From: DTYU01 sp040757355
GTDB taxonomy: Bacteria > Bacillota > Desulfotomaculia > Desulfotomaculales > Ammonificaceae
NCBI GenBank assembly: GCA_040757355.1
Contig: JBFLWY010000075.1
Span: 1-8,629, forward strand
DNA: 8,629 bases
Direction: 5' to 3'
Shown piece by piece: positions 1 to 5,592 of this stretch (position 1 is its first letter; each line of letters begins with the position of its first letter). The position numbers and the translations under genes are program-made. The notes beneath the pieces were generated by a model. The model was not told the DNA's origin and did no database searches. It saw nothing but the letters and a program-made list of their open reading frames with translations.

Positions 1-57
1 ATTTGGGCAAGGACTACCTTTAATCTCTATTATAAGGGACTTTTCTTTAAAATGCAA
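1..57 (-). CDS. 5' end of an unidentified ORF running off the left edge
   Basis: A minus-strand frame stays open from about position 114 to the window edge. The best start is the TTG at 57-55, because AGGAG lies about 7 nt upstream of it; in-frame ATGs at 114 and 108 have no visible ribosome binding site. From the TTG the 19 visible residues read MHFKEKSLIIEIKGSPCPN. The ending, a beta-strand followed by G-x-x-C-P, recalls the N-terminal signature of TusA/YedF-like sulfur or selenium carrier proteins (often GLxCPxP), but this rests on very few residues. It lies downstream of, and on the same strand as, the LysR gene with no terminator in between, so co-transcription is possible. No function is assigned with confidence. 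Confidence 0.35.
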   Translation of the reverse strand, partial: MHFKEKSLIIEIKGSPCPN

Positions 58-131
58 GCTTTTTCTCCTAATATCTCGGCTATTTGTAGCTTGACAAATG
101 GATTCCATGTTCATGCAACACTAATGAGTAT

Positions 132-1025
132 TTATGATTGTTTTTGAGCGACAAAGTCGATGAAGGCTTTAACAGTCCTGGGGAGGGCGCGGTTTGCGGG
201 GTGGATCAGGTACAATGTGCGGTTTAGCGGGAGTCCTTGCATGCAGCGCATTACCAATCGGCCATTTTTCACCCTATCCTCAGCAGCCCAACGTGAAACA
301 AAGGAAATGCCCATACCGGCTTCTACTGCTGCCAGCACTGCTTCGGTACTCCCTATTTCGGCTACAATGCGTAGGTTTTCGAGGTCGATTCCTGCGTTGC
401 GGAGCCCCTCTTCAACCGTTTGCCGGGTGCCGGAACCGCTTTCCCGCCACACGATGTCCTGGCCTATAAGCGCTGATGCGCCAACCACCTTCTTGCGTGC
501 CAGGGGGTGATCGGGCGGGAGAACCAGAACCAGTTCGTCCTCCGCAAAGGGGATGGCTTTCAATCCGTTAACGGATTTTAATGCGCCTACGGCTCCGAGA
601 GAAAGGTTGTCTTCAATCACCCGCCTACTAATTTTGCCGGTGTCCGCGATTTCAAGGTTAATGCTTACCTGAGGGTATTGTTTTCTAAAGCGGCGAATGA
701 TTTGGGGCAGCACATACTCGCCGGGGATAGTGCTTGCGCCGATGGCAAGTCTTCCTTTGAGGATATCACTAAATGATGCTATTTCCTGCGCAGCCTGTTC
801 GACGGTCGCCAGAATATTTTGGGCGAAAGGAAGAAGCGCGGATCCTGCTTCCGTAAGGGTTAAGGACCGCCGCGAACGGTCAATCAATTGTACACCGTAA
901 AGAGACTCTAATCCTGCCACATGCTTGGATACAGCCGGTTGAGTTAGGTTCAGATCACGGGCTGTGCGGGAAAACGATCCGGTATGAGCAATAGAGACAA
1001 AGGTCTTGAACCAGTTGAGGTTCAT
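132..1025 (-). CDS. LysR-family transcriptional regulator
   Basis: At 297 residues this is the usual length for a LysR-type regulator. The N-terminus holds the winged helix-turn-helix (recognition region about residues 18-37, with TQPAVSKHV), then the linker helix to about residue 89 and a periplasmic-binding-protein-like effector domain from about residue 91. That domain opens with RLAIGASTIPGEY, a form seen in the CysL-like and selenium-metabolism-associated LysR groups, so a sulfur- or selenium-related effector is possible but unproven. Later motifs such as SGSGTR (near residue 195) and a glycine-rich EAGMGISFV fit the ligand-binding fold. AAGGA lies about 9 nt before the ATG. The gene is transcribed away from spoVG, and dyads near its own promoter suggest autoregulation. 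The family call is firm; target genes cannot be read from the window. Confidence 0.93.
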   Translation of the reverse strand: MNLNWFKTFVSIAHTGSFSRTARDLNLTQPAVSKHVAGLESLYGVQLIDRSRRSLTLTEAGSALLPFAQNILATVEQAAQEIASFSDILKGRLAIGASTIPGEYVLPQIIRRFRKQYPQVSINLEIADTGKISRRVIEDNLSLGAVGALKSVNGLKAIPFAEDELVLVLPPDHPLARKKVVGASALIGQDIVWRESGSGTRQTVEEGLRNAGIDLENLRIVAEIGSTEAVLAAVEAGMGISFVSRWAAEDRVKNGRLVMRCMQGLPLNRTLYLIHPANRALPRTVKAFIDFVAQKQS

Positions 1026-1045
1026 CGTTCCACATCCTTAAACAA

Positions 1046-1074
1046 ATGATAAATCAGATTTTTTTCTTTAACAA
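1046..1074 (-). promoter_or_regulatory. candidate sigma-A promoter of the LysR gene
   Basis: On the minus strand a -35 box TTGTTA (1074-1069) and a -10 box TATCAT (1051-1046) are separated by 17 bp. They match the consensus at 4/6 and 5/6 positions. A start about 7 bp downstream would give a leader of roughly 15-20 nt before the ATG at 1025, which includes the AAGGA. A TTGACA further upstream (near 1113-1108) has no good -10 at a normal distance. Confidence 0.4.
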
Positions 1075-1094
1075 GTGGTTAGCCTTTAGGTTAA
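1069..1094. promoter_or_regulatory. overlapping dyads, candidate LysR operator
   Basis: TAACAAGTGGTTA (1069-1081) is an interrupted dyad of the T-N11-A form typical of LysR binding sites. It overlaps TTAGCCT-TT-AGGTTAA (1079-1094), a 16-bp dyad with one mismatch. Both lie over or just upstream of the -35 box of the candidate lysR promoter, where binding would give the autorepression usual in this family. No binding evidence exists. Confidence 0.35.
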
Positions 1095-1168
1095 TAGTGA
1101 AGTTAAATGTCAATTTTCGGTGTGAGTTCAGGGATAATAAAAAATAGGCTCATTTTTGGGGATAATTA

Positions 1169-1195
1169 AGAGGAATCTCGGGAGTTTTAGCGAAT
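1169..1195 (+). promoter_or_regulatory. candidate sigma-H promoter of spoVG
   Basis: AGAGGAATC at 1169-1177 and AGCGAAT at 1189-1195, with an 11-bp spacer, match the sigma-H consensus RNAGGAWWW-N11-12-RNNGAAT at every position except the last W. Transcription would begin near 1202, about 26 nt before the spoVG ATG. spoVG of Bacillus subtilis is a classical sigma-H gene, so the match is expected from biology as well as sequence. The DNA upstream is very AT-rich and carries GGGATAAT twice (1131-1138 and 1159-1166). Confidence 0.7.
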
Positions 1196-1227
1196 TGTAG
1201 CGTAAAGAATTTTAAGGGGGAAAGTTA

Positions 1228-1497
1228 ATGCAGATCACCGACGTTAAAATCCGAAAGGTACTTAGTGAAGGAAAGATGAAGGCTATCGTTTCCGTAACCT
1301 TCGACAACGCCTTCGTCGTGCATGATATCAAGGTCGTGGAGGGAAAGACAGGGCTTTTTGTGGCGATGCCCAGCAGGCGGGTACCGAACGGAGACTTTCG
1401 GGACGTGGCACACCCGATAACGCCGGACGCGCGAAAACAACTTGAGGAAGCAGTTTTAACCGCTTACAAAGCTTATAACAACACACCTGAACAATAA
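1228..1497 (+). CDS. spoVG: SpoVG, septation/sporulation RNA-binding regulator
   Basis: An 89-residue protein that matches SpoVG along its whole length: ITDVKIRKV at the start, then KMKAIVSVTFDNAFVVHDIKVVEG, LFVAMPSRR and FRDVAHPI. SpoVG is a small, dimeric, site-specific nucleic-acid-binding protein; in Bacillus it affects asymmetric septation, and in other Firmicutes it affects capsule, virulence and metabolism. The ATG is preceded by AAGGGGG at a spacing of 7 nt. The C-terminal tail after the conserved core is short and polar, and variable in the family. It stands in the conserved order spoVG-glmU-prs, but is separated from glmU by a terminator and about 500 bp of non-coding DNA, so here it is probably its own transcription unit. 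Confidence 0.97.
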   Translation: MQITDVKIRKVLSEGKMKAIVSVTFDNAFVVHDIKVVEGKTGLFVAMPSRRVPNGDFRDVAHPITPDARKQLEEAVLTAYKAYNNTPEQ

Positions 1498-1506
1498 TAT
1501 TATGAT

Positions 1507-1529
1507 AAAGGGGGCCGATGCTCCCTTTT
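1507..1529 (+). terminator. intrinsic terminator after spoVG
   Basis: AAAGGGGG (1507-1514) pairs with CTCCCTTT (1521-1528), giving an 8-bp stem with one G-U pair and a 6-nt loop. The stem is followed by T and GTTT. It begins 10 nt after the spoVG stop. The U-tract is short and interrupted, so termination may be partial. Confidence 0.7.
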
Positions 1530-1553
1530 GTTTATCAAATGATATAGTCCACT

Positions 1554-1600
1554 GCGCTTAGCTTGAATTTATCAGCTCTGAAAGGGGAAAGCGCTTTTTT
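1554..1600 (+). terminator. possible second terminator
   Basis: GCGCTT (1554-1559) pairs with AAGCGC (1589-1594), and six Ts follow at once (1595-1600). The 29-nt loop can hold a smaller AGCT/AGCT helix. The stem is short for its loop, so this is a weaker call than the hairpin at 1507; it could back up that terminator. Confidence 0.35.
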
Positions 1601-1643
1601 GTTGAATATCAGCATTAGATATTAATTTTCAAGAAGTCATAAA

Positions 1644-1754
1644 TGCCGCCCAGCACTCAGAGCAGTTTTTGAGCTTTGCAGGAGAGACCTTCATTAGCCT
1701 AAAGGAAGTGGTAGCTTTTCAAAGCGGAACGATAATACTGAGTGCTGGGCGGCA
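1644..1754. repeat. 111-bp element bounded by a perfect 17-bp inverted repeat (IR-1)
   Basis: TGCCGCCCAGCACTCAG (1644-1660) is the exact reverse complement of 1738-1754. The 77-nt interior can form a second helix, GCTTTG (1673-1678) with CAAAGC (1720-1725), and a small CTTC/GAAG hairpin, so as RNA it would be a long rod. The core of the arms, CCCAGCACT, recurs as the arm of the element at 5303-5399. No ORF is inside and no target-site duplication is evident. There is no U-tract after it, so it is not a standard terminator. It ends 11 nt before the structured RNA begins. Confidence 0.85.
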
Positions 1755-1765
1755 CCACGAAGGAC

Positions 1766-1985
1766 GAAAATGTAGACCCGTAAGCTTGTTACTTAGATGC
1801 CGTGTCTGCCGACAGGCAGGCAGTGTTGTAACATAAACGGAACGCGGCGAGAAGTGATGCAGTGCAAGGAAGACCGGGAGAGACGAACCGGAGCGTATAT
1901 GGAAATACGTGAGGATTCGGCTCACCCGGGCTGACGCAGCAATGCGTTGCTTATCGCCGCGCCCGGCGAAAGAAGTAATATTTTC
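1766..1985 (+). ncRNA. candidate structured RNA upstream of glmU (possibly raiA-motif-like)
   Basis: About 220 nt without a plausible gene fold into a nested, multi-branched structure by hand. The closing stem is 1766-1773/1978-1985 (8 bp, one G-U). Helix 1787-1792/1828-1833 carries an inner 8-bp hairpin, 1803-1810/1815-1822, with a GACA loop. The perfect 8-bp long-range helix CGCGGCGA (1843-1850) with TCGCCGCG (1954-1961) encloses 1874-1878/1925-1929, 1888-1892/1916-1920, hairpin 1893-1898/1905-1910 and a GCAA-tetraloop (GNRA) hairpin 1934-1938/1943-1947. An alternative local hairpin, 1954-1959/1964-1969, would compete with the long-range helix. Size and layout, with purine-rich stretches such as GTGAGGATTCGG, remind me of the raiA-motif RNA of Clostridia, but I cannot confirm the family. 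No terminator separates it from glmU, so it may be a 5' leader or a processed RNA. Confidence 0.6.
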
Positions 1986-2007
1986 AAAAAGTTGGGGAGA
2001 CGTTCAG

Positions 2008-3384
2008 GTGGGTTTAGCAGCGGTGATATTGGCAGCAGGGCAAGGAACGCGGATGAAGTCCCGTTATTCAAAGGTTCTCCATGCAGTAGCGGGCCGGGCG
2101 ATGCTGAGATATGTTTTAGAAGCGTCGGCAGGTGCAGGAGCGGAGAAGGTGGTTGTTGTTGCAGGTTATGACGCTCCGGCGGTAGCTGAATCGGTGGCCG
2201 GGGAAGCAGAGGTGGTTATTCAGCAAGAGCAGATGGGTACCGCGCATGCACTGCTACAGGCAGAAGACGTGCTTAAGTCGTTCGACGGAGACATCATGGT
2301 CTTACCGGGGGATGCGCCCCTGTTGCGCAGCGAGACGCTGCGGGATTTTTATACCGCCCATATAAGAGAAGGGGCGGACGCTACGGTCCTGACGGCTACT
2401 TTTGCCGACCCGGCGGGATACGGCCGGGTGATCAGGGATACGCACGGAAAAGTGGCCCGGATTGTCGAGCACCGTGACGCAACTGCGGAAGAACTGTTGG
2501 TACACGAGATCAACACTGGCGTTTATTGTTTTAAACCTGGTATTTTCACAATCATCAGAAAAATCTCCCCGGATAACGTTCAAAGGGAGTACTACCTTCC
2601 CGATGCCATACGATTGCTCCGGGAAGAGGGTTCTCCTGTTGCTGCCTGGGAGGCCGCGGACCCCGAAGAGTTCTTAGGGGTAAACGACCGCCGCCAACTG
2701 GCAGCGGCGGAGCGGGTTATCCGCCGGCGGGCTGTAGATGCTTTAATGGATGCGGGTGTAACTGTGGTGGACCCGACTGTTACCTACGTCGAACCGGGGG
2801 TGACGGTGGGCCCTGATACAGTGATTTACCCGTTCACGTTTCTGGAGGGGAAAACGGTAATCGGTGCAGACGCCCGGATCGGTCCGTGGGCAAGGATTAT
2901 CGATTCTCGTTTGGGGGATTGTGTTGTTGTTCACAGTGCTTTTGTAGCGGGATCGAGGGTGGCCGACCGTGCGGTGATCGGTCCTTACACCTATGTCCGG
3001 CCGGGAACGGACGTTGGTCCAGGTGCAAAGGTTGGGGGTTTTGTCGAAGTAAAAAAATCAGTAATCGGTGAGGGCAGCAAGGTGCCTCACCTGAGCTACA
3101 TCGGCGATGCGGAGATCGGGTGCAACGTAAACGTGGGTGCAGGGACCATCACGTGCAACTACGACGGGTTTCAGAAATGGCCGACGATAATTGAAGACGA
3201 TGCTTTTATCGGATCGAATACCAATCTCGTGGCCCCGGTGAAGATCGGTAAGGGAGCATACGTCGGTGCTGGTTCGACCATTACCAAAGACGTTCCGCCC
3301 GGCTCTTTAGGAATTGCCCGGGGTTGCCAGAAAAATATTCCGGGCTGGACAAAAAGGAAACCGGAGAGCGAGGCTAAAGAGTAA
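2008..3384 (+). CDS. glmU: GlmU, bifunctional UDP-GlcNAc pyrophosphorylase / GlcN-1-P acetyltransferase
   Basis: It makes UDP-N-acetylglucosamine in the cytoplasm: the C-terminal domain acetylates glucosamine-1-phosphate and the N-terminal domain adds UMP from UTP. I place the start at the GTG at 2008, giving 458 residues, because TGGGGAGA lies 7 nt upstream and the protein then begins MGLAAVILAAGQGTRM as in the family; an in-frame ATG at 1909 would translate part of the structured RNA. The nucleotidyltransferase domain (about 1-230) shows LAAGxGTRM, Lys22 and Asp102 of LPGDAPLL. The left-handed beta-helix (about 250-458) has hexapeptide repeats, the expected catalytic His361 in KVPHLSYIGD, then GAGTITCNYDG. 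The stop TAATG overlaps the prs start, so the two genes are co-transcribed and probably translationally coupled. Confidence 0.97.
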   Translation: MGLAAVILAAGQGTRMKSRYSKVLHAVAGRAMLRYVLEASAGAGAEKVVVVAGYDAPAVAESVAGEAEVVIQQEQMGTAHALLQAEDVLKSFDGDIMVLPGDAPLLRSETLRDFYTAHIREGADATVLTATFADPAGYGRVIRDTHGKVARIVEHRDATAEELLVHEINTGVYCFKPGIFTIIRKISPDNVQREYYLPDAIRLLREEGSPVAAWEAADPEEFLGVNDRRQLAAAERVIRRRAVDALMDAGVTVVDPTVTYVEPGVTVGPDTVIYPFTFLEGKTVIGADARIGPWARIIDSRLGDCVVVHSAFVAGSRVADRAVIGPYTYVRPGTDVGPGAKVGGFVEVKKSVIGEGSKVPHLSYIGDAEIGCNVNVGAGTITCNYDGFQKWPTIIEDDAFIGSNTNLVAPVKIGKGAYVGAGSTITKDVPPGSLGIARGCQKNIPGWTKRKPESEAKE

Positions 3385-4331
3385 TGATTTCCCGTCACAA
3401 GAATATGCGAATCTTTTCCGGGAATGCCAACCCGAAGTTAGCGGAGGAGATTTGTCACTACTTAGGGGTTCCCTTAGGTGATTCCGCTGTAGGACGGTTC
3501 TCGGACGGTGAGATATGGGTGCGCGTTAACGAGAACGTCCGTGGCGCAGACGTTTTTGTTATCCAACCTACCTGCTGGCCGATAAACGAGAACCTGATGG
3601 AATTACTGATCATGATCGATGCCCTTAGACGCGCTTCCGCCCGGAGGATTACTGCGGTTATTCCGTATTACGGTTACGCCCGCCAGGACCGCAAGACCAG
3701 GGGGCGGGAACCCATTACGGCGAAGCTGGTGGCCAACCTTATAACAGCGGCAGGAGCGCGCAGGGTCTTAACAATAGACCTTCATGCAGGGCAGATTCAA
3801 GGTTTTTTTGACATACCGGTGGACCACCTGCCTGCCGGGCCTTTGCTCGCACAACACCTCATGGCCAGGGGGTTAGAGGACCTTGTTGTTGTCTCGCCCG
3901 ACGTAGGGGGGGTGGTGCGGGCGCGGGAGCTGGCCGCAAGAATGGGTGCGCCGCTGGCGGTTATAGACAAGCGCCGCCCGGAACCCAATGTATCCGAAGT
4001 AATGGATATTATTGGTCCTGTTCGCGGCAAAACTGCGGTAATGGTTGACGACATAATAGACACCGCGGGAACGATTACGAAGGGAGCCGAAGCACTCCGT
4101 GAGTGGGGTGCCCGGGATGTTTACGTGATCTGTACGCATCCAGTATTTTCCGGAACGGCTGTAGAGCGTTTGGCAACGCCTGCAATCAAGGAAATCTATG
4201 TCACGAATACAATACCGCTTCCACCGGAAAAACTACTTGATAAGATAAAGGTTATATCGGTGGCGCCCCTTTTAGGCGAAGTCATTATCCGAATCCACGA
4301 AGACCTGTCGGTCTCAAAGCTTTTCGATTAA
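3384..4331 (+). CDS. prs: ribose-phosphate pyrophosphokinase (PRPP synthase)
   Basis: It converts ribose-5-phosphate and ATP to PRPP, the precursor of purines, pyrimidines, NAD, histidine and tryptophan. The 315 residues match class I bacterial enzymes. Visible motifs are FSDGE (39-43), NENLMELLIMIDALRRASA (68-86), PYYGYARQDRK (94-104), the catalytic-histidine segment DLHAGQIQGFF (His134), the flexible-loop DKRRPEPN (Lys196), and the PRPP loop VDDIIDTAGTI (221-231). The ATG at 3384 shares one base with the glmU stop and has no close Shine-Dalgarno, which suggests coupling; a second Met at residue 8 (3405) begins MRIFSGNANPKLAEEI and is an alternative start. Gene order glmU-prs is conserved in Firmicutes. 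The stop overlaps the stop of the convergent PRC-barrel gene by 4 nt. Confidence 0.97.
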   Translation: MISRHKNMRIFSGNANPKLAEEICHYLGVPLGDSAVGRFSDGEIWVRVNENVRGADVFVIQPTCWPINENLMELLIMIDALRRASARRITAVIPYYGYARQDRKTRGREPITAKLVANLITAAGARRVLTIDLHAGQIQGFFDIPVDHLPAGPLLAQHLMARGLEDLVVVSPDVGGVVRARELAARMGAPLAVIDKRRPEPNVSEVMDIIGPVRGKTAVMVDDIIDTAGTITKGAEALREWGARDVYVICTHPVFSGTAVERLATPAIKEIYVTNTIPLPPEKLLDKIKVISVAPLLGEVIIRIHEDLSVSKLFD

Positions 4332-5002
4332 TCACTTTTTACGGAATCGGGCGTGCCCTTGCCGGCTGACTCAGCCTGAGTAGCTTTATTTTCAGCGGGA
4401 CGGCGGAAGCTTTTGATTTTAGTACCGATAGCCTGCCCCAGTGTCTGGCTTTTGCTTTTAACCTCTTCCCAGGCGTGGCTGGCACGCTCTTTAAGCCCCC
4501 CGTCAACAATAGAAAGGGAGTCGCCTGCAGTATCGCTGACCACTACAATTTCTTTCCCGATTGTTCTAATAAAAGAACTGTCAAGCAAGGCTATTCCTTG
4601 AACAATGGCGGGCTTTGTCGGCGCGATTTCCAGTGCGTTTATCATGCCTGTTGACGTGTCGACAAGGTACTCTACGACACTGCCGAGGATCGTCCCGTTC
4701 TCAGCCACAACCTTAGAGCCGATAATTGTTGCCCTTTCCTTAAAGAGGCGCAGTATTTCGGGCAGGCTGGCGCCTTTTTCAGCGTGTTGCACGCGGTGAA
4801 GCGTTACCGCGTTTGCGCCGACACTGTACACCTGAGGAAAGGGAACGAACTTTTGCTCCCGGAGAAGCCCGCCTTTCTCAACCAGGAGCGCAGCCACTGC
4901 TTTTTCCGCGGGGTTAACAACCAGGCCGGTTACCCGACCGACCCGGATTCCTTCTTCGAGACTCACCACGGGCAGGCCGATAAGTTCCTTACTTTTGCGC
5001 AT
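4328..5002 (-). CDS. PRC-barrel domain protein
   Basis: A 224-residue soluble protein with two PRC-barrel domains, roughly residues 3-76 (ELIGLPVVSLEEGIRVGRVTG) and 92-165 (IIGSKVVAENGTILGSVVEY), followed by a polar, lysine- and serine-rich tail of about 55 residues likely to be disordered. PRC barrels are small beta-barrels found in RimM (30S maturation), photosynthetic reaction-centre subunit H and the YlmC/YmxH sporulation proteins; the tandem form is common in Firmicutes and its function is unknown. GGAGGG lies 6 nt before the ATG. There is no signal peptide or membrane segment. Its end overlaps that of prs tail to tail. A regulatory or structural role is all that the domain supports. Confidence 0.85.
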   Translation of the reverse strand: MRKSKELIGLPVVSLEEGIRVGRVTGLVVNPAEKAVAALLVEKGGLLREQKFVPFPQVYSVGANAVTLHRVQHAEKGASLPEILRLFKERATIIGSKVVAENGTILGSVVEYLVDTSTGMINALEIAPTKPAIVQGIALLDSSFIRTIGKEIVVVSDTAGDSLSIVDGGLKERASHAWEEVKSKSQTLGQAIGTKIKSFRRPAENKATQAESAGKGTPDSVKSD

Positions 5003-5156
5003 ACTTATCCCTCCAGTAGGGTTGGCGGTTTTTAAGTGTTTATCAGGAGACAGACCTCTTTTACAAGATATGAAAGGGTTTGAGGAGGTATGCTTGAAAA
5101 GAAAAAACGGAACTATTCAGGCTTCCCGTCGGGCGCGGCGATAAACGGTGCATTTC

Positions 5157-5284
5157 GGAAGTCAGATGTCGGACGTCGGAAGTCAGATGCAGGATGTCAG
5201 AAGTCAGACTCGTAGAATTCGCTACGCGAATTCCCTTTTCCCCTTCTCAGTTCTCCGACTTCCGACTTCTGACCTCTGAATTCA
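5157..5284. repeat. heptad-repeat cruciform
   Basis: The left arm is eight consecutive 7-mers (5157-5212: GGAAGTC, AGATGTC, GGACGTC, GGAAGTC, AGATGCA, GGATGTC, AGAAGTC, AGACTCG), consensus RGANGTC. The right arm is six 7-mers in inverse orientation (5243-5284, including GACTTCC, GACTTCT, GACCTCT). Between them GAATTCGC-TAC-GCGAATTC (5215-5233) is a perfect 8-bp hairpin, and CGTAG (5211-5215) can instead pair with CTACG (5222-5226). The heptad period is exact although the bases vary. No gene is convincing here. The unit resembles the short tandem heptanucleotide repeats known from cyanobacteria in kind, not in sequence. The DNA from 5003 to 5156 shows nothing beyond the PRC gene's ribosome binding site. 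Confidence 0.8.
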
Positions 5285-5302
5285 GTACGCTCCGGCCCGG
5301 TC

Positions 5303-5399
5303 CCCAGCACTCAAACTTGCCCTGGCAAAAACAAGCGGTTTTTACGACATTTAATGTTTTTATGAAATTGCTACTTTCCAAGTTGAATTAAGTGCTGGG
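5303..5399. repeat. 97-bp inverted-repeat element (IR-2)
   Basis: CCCAGCACT (5303-5311) pairs with AGTGCTGGG (5391-5399), then AACTTG (5314-5319) with CAAGTT (5379-5384) after a small asymmetric loop. The interior is AT-rich. The arm core CCCAGCACT is identical to that in the element at 1644-1754, about 3.6 kb away, while the interiors differ. There is no U-tract after the helix and no flanking duplication is visible. Confidence 0.7.
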
Positions 5400-5425
5400 T
5401 TCCTCGCACTGCTTGTTTCTCGCCG

Positions 5426-5496
5426 CCCCGCACTCAACTCAGCCGGTAAAAGCAGCGTAGTTCCGGTAGCCTTTGCAAACACAGTTGAGTGCGGGG
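5426..5496. repeat. 71-bp inverted-repeat element (IR-3)
   Basis: CCCCGCACTCAACT (5426-5439) is the exact reverse complement of 5483-5496. Inside, symmetric 6-nt unpaired segments (5440-5445 and 5477-5482) lead to a second helix, 5446-5453 with 5469-5476, with one mismatch and one G-U pair. The arm shares CACTCA with IR-1 and IR-2. It lies 26 bp after IR-2. The outer arms contain ACTCAAC and GTTGAGT, which fit the RYYYAAC/GTTRRRY core pattern of integron attC sites, though other features make that reading uncertain. Confidence 0.75.
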
Positions 5497-5527
5497 TAAG
5501 TGGTGGGTGGCAGGCTAAATAGTTACG

Positions 5528-5571
5528 AAAAAACGAAGGGGCTATCCCGATCAGCTTTTAGGACAGCCCCT
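5528..5571 (-). terminator. intrinsic terminator of the cytochrome gene
   Basis: On the minus strand AGGGGCTGTCC (5571-5561) pairs with GGATAGCCCCT (5547-5537), an 11-bp helix with one mismatch, and is followed by TCGTTTTTT (six Ts at 5533-5528). It begins about 22 nt after the cytochrome stop codon. Confidence 0.85.
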
Positions 5572-5592
5572 CGAAGACAAACCAAATGAGTT

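Noticed and set aside
91..120. TTGACA at 91-96 as a plus-strand promoter
   Set aside because: No acceptable -10 box at 16-18 bp and no plus-strand gene until 1228.
1644..1754. IR-1 as a simple transcription terminator
   Set aside because: The arms are 77 nt apart and no U-tract follows on either strand.
1909..2007. N-terminal extension of glmU from the ATG at 1909
   Set aside because: It would translate part of the structured RNA, has no family similarity, and the GTG at 2008 has a ribosome binding site and the canonical GlmU start.
5090..5215. 41-codon ORF preceded by AGGAGG
   Set aside because: The AGGAGG is only 1 nt from the ATG, and the second half of the peptide (KSDVGRRKSDAGCQKSDS) is just translated heptad repeat. 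A TTG at 5094 is better spaced but gives only 16 codons.
5157..5284. CRISPR array
   Set aside because: The repeat unit is 7 bp, degenerate, without spacers, and arranged in inverted arms.
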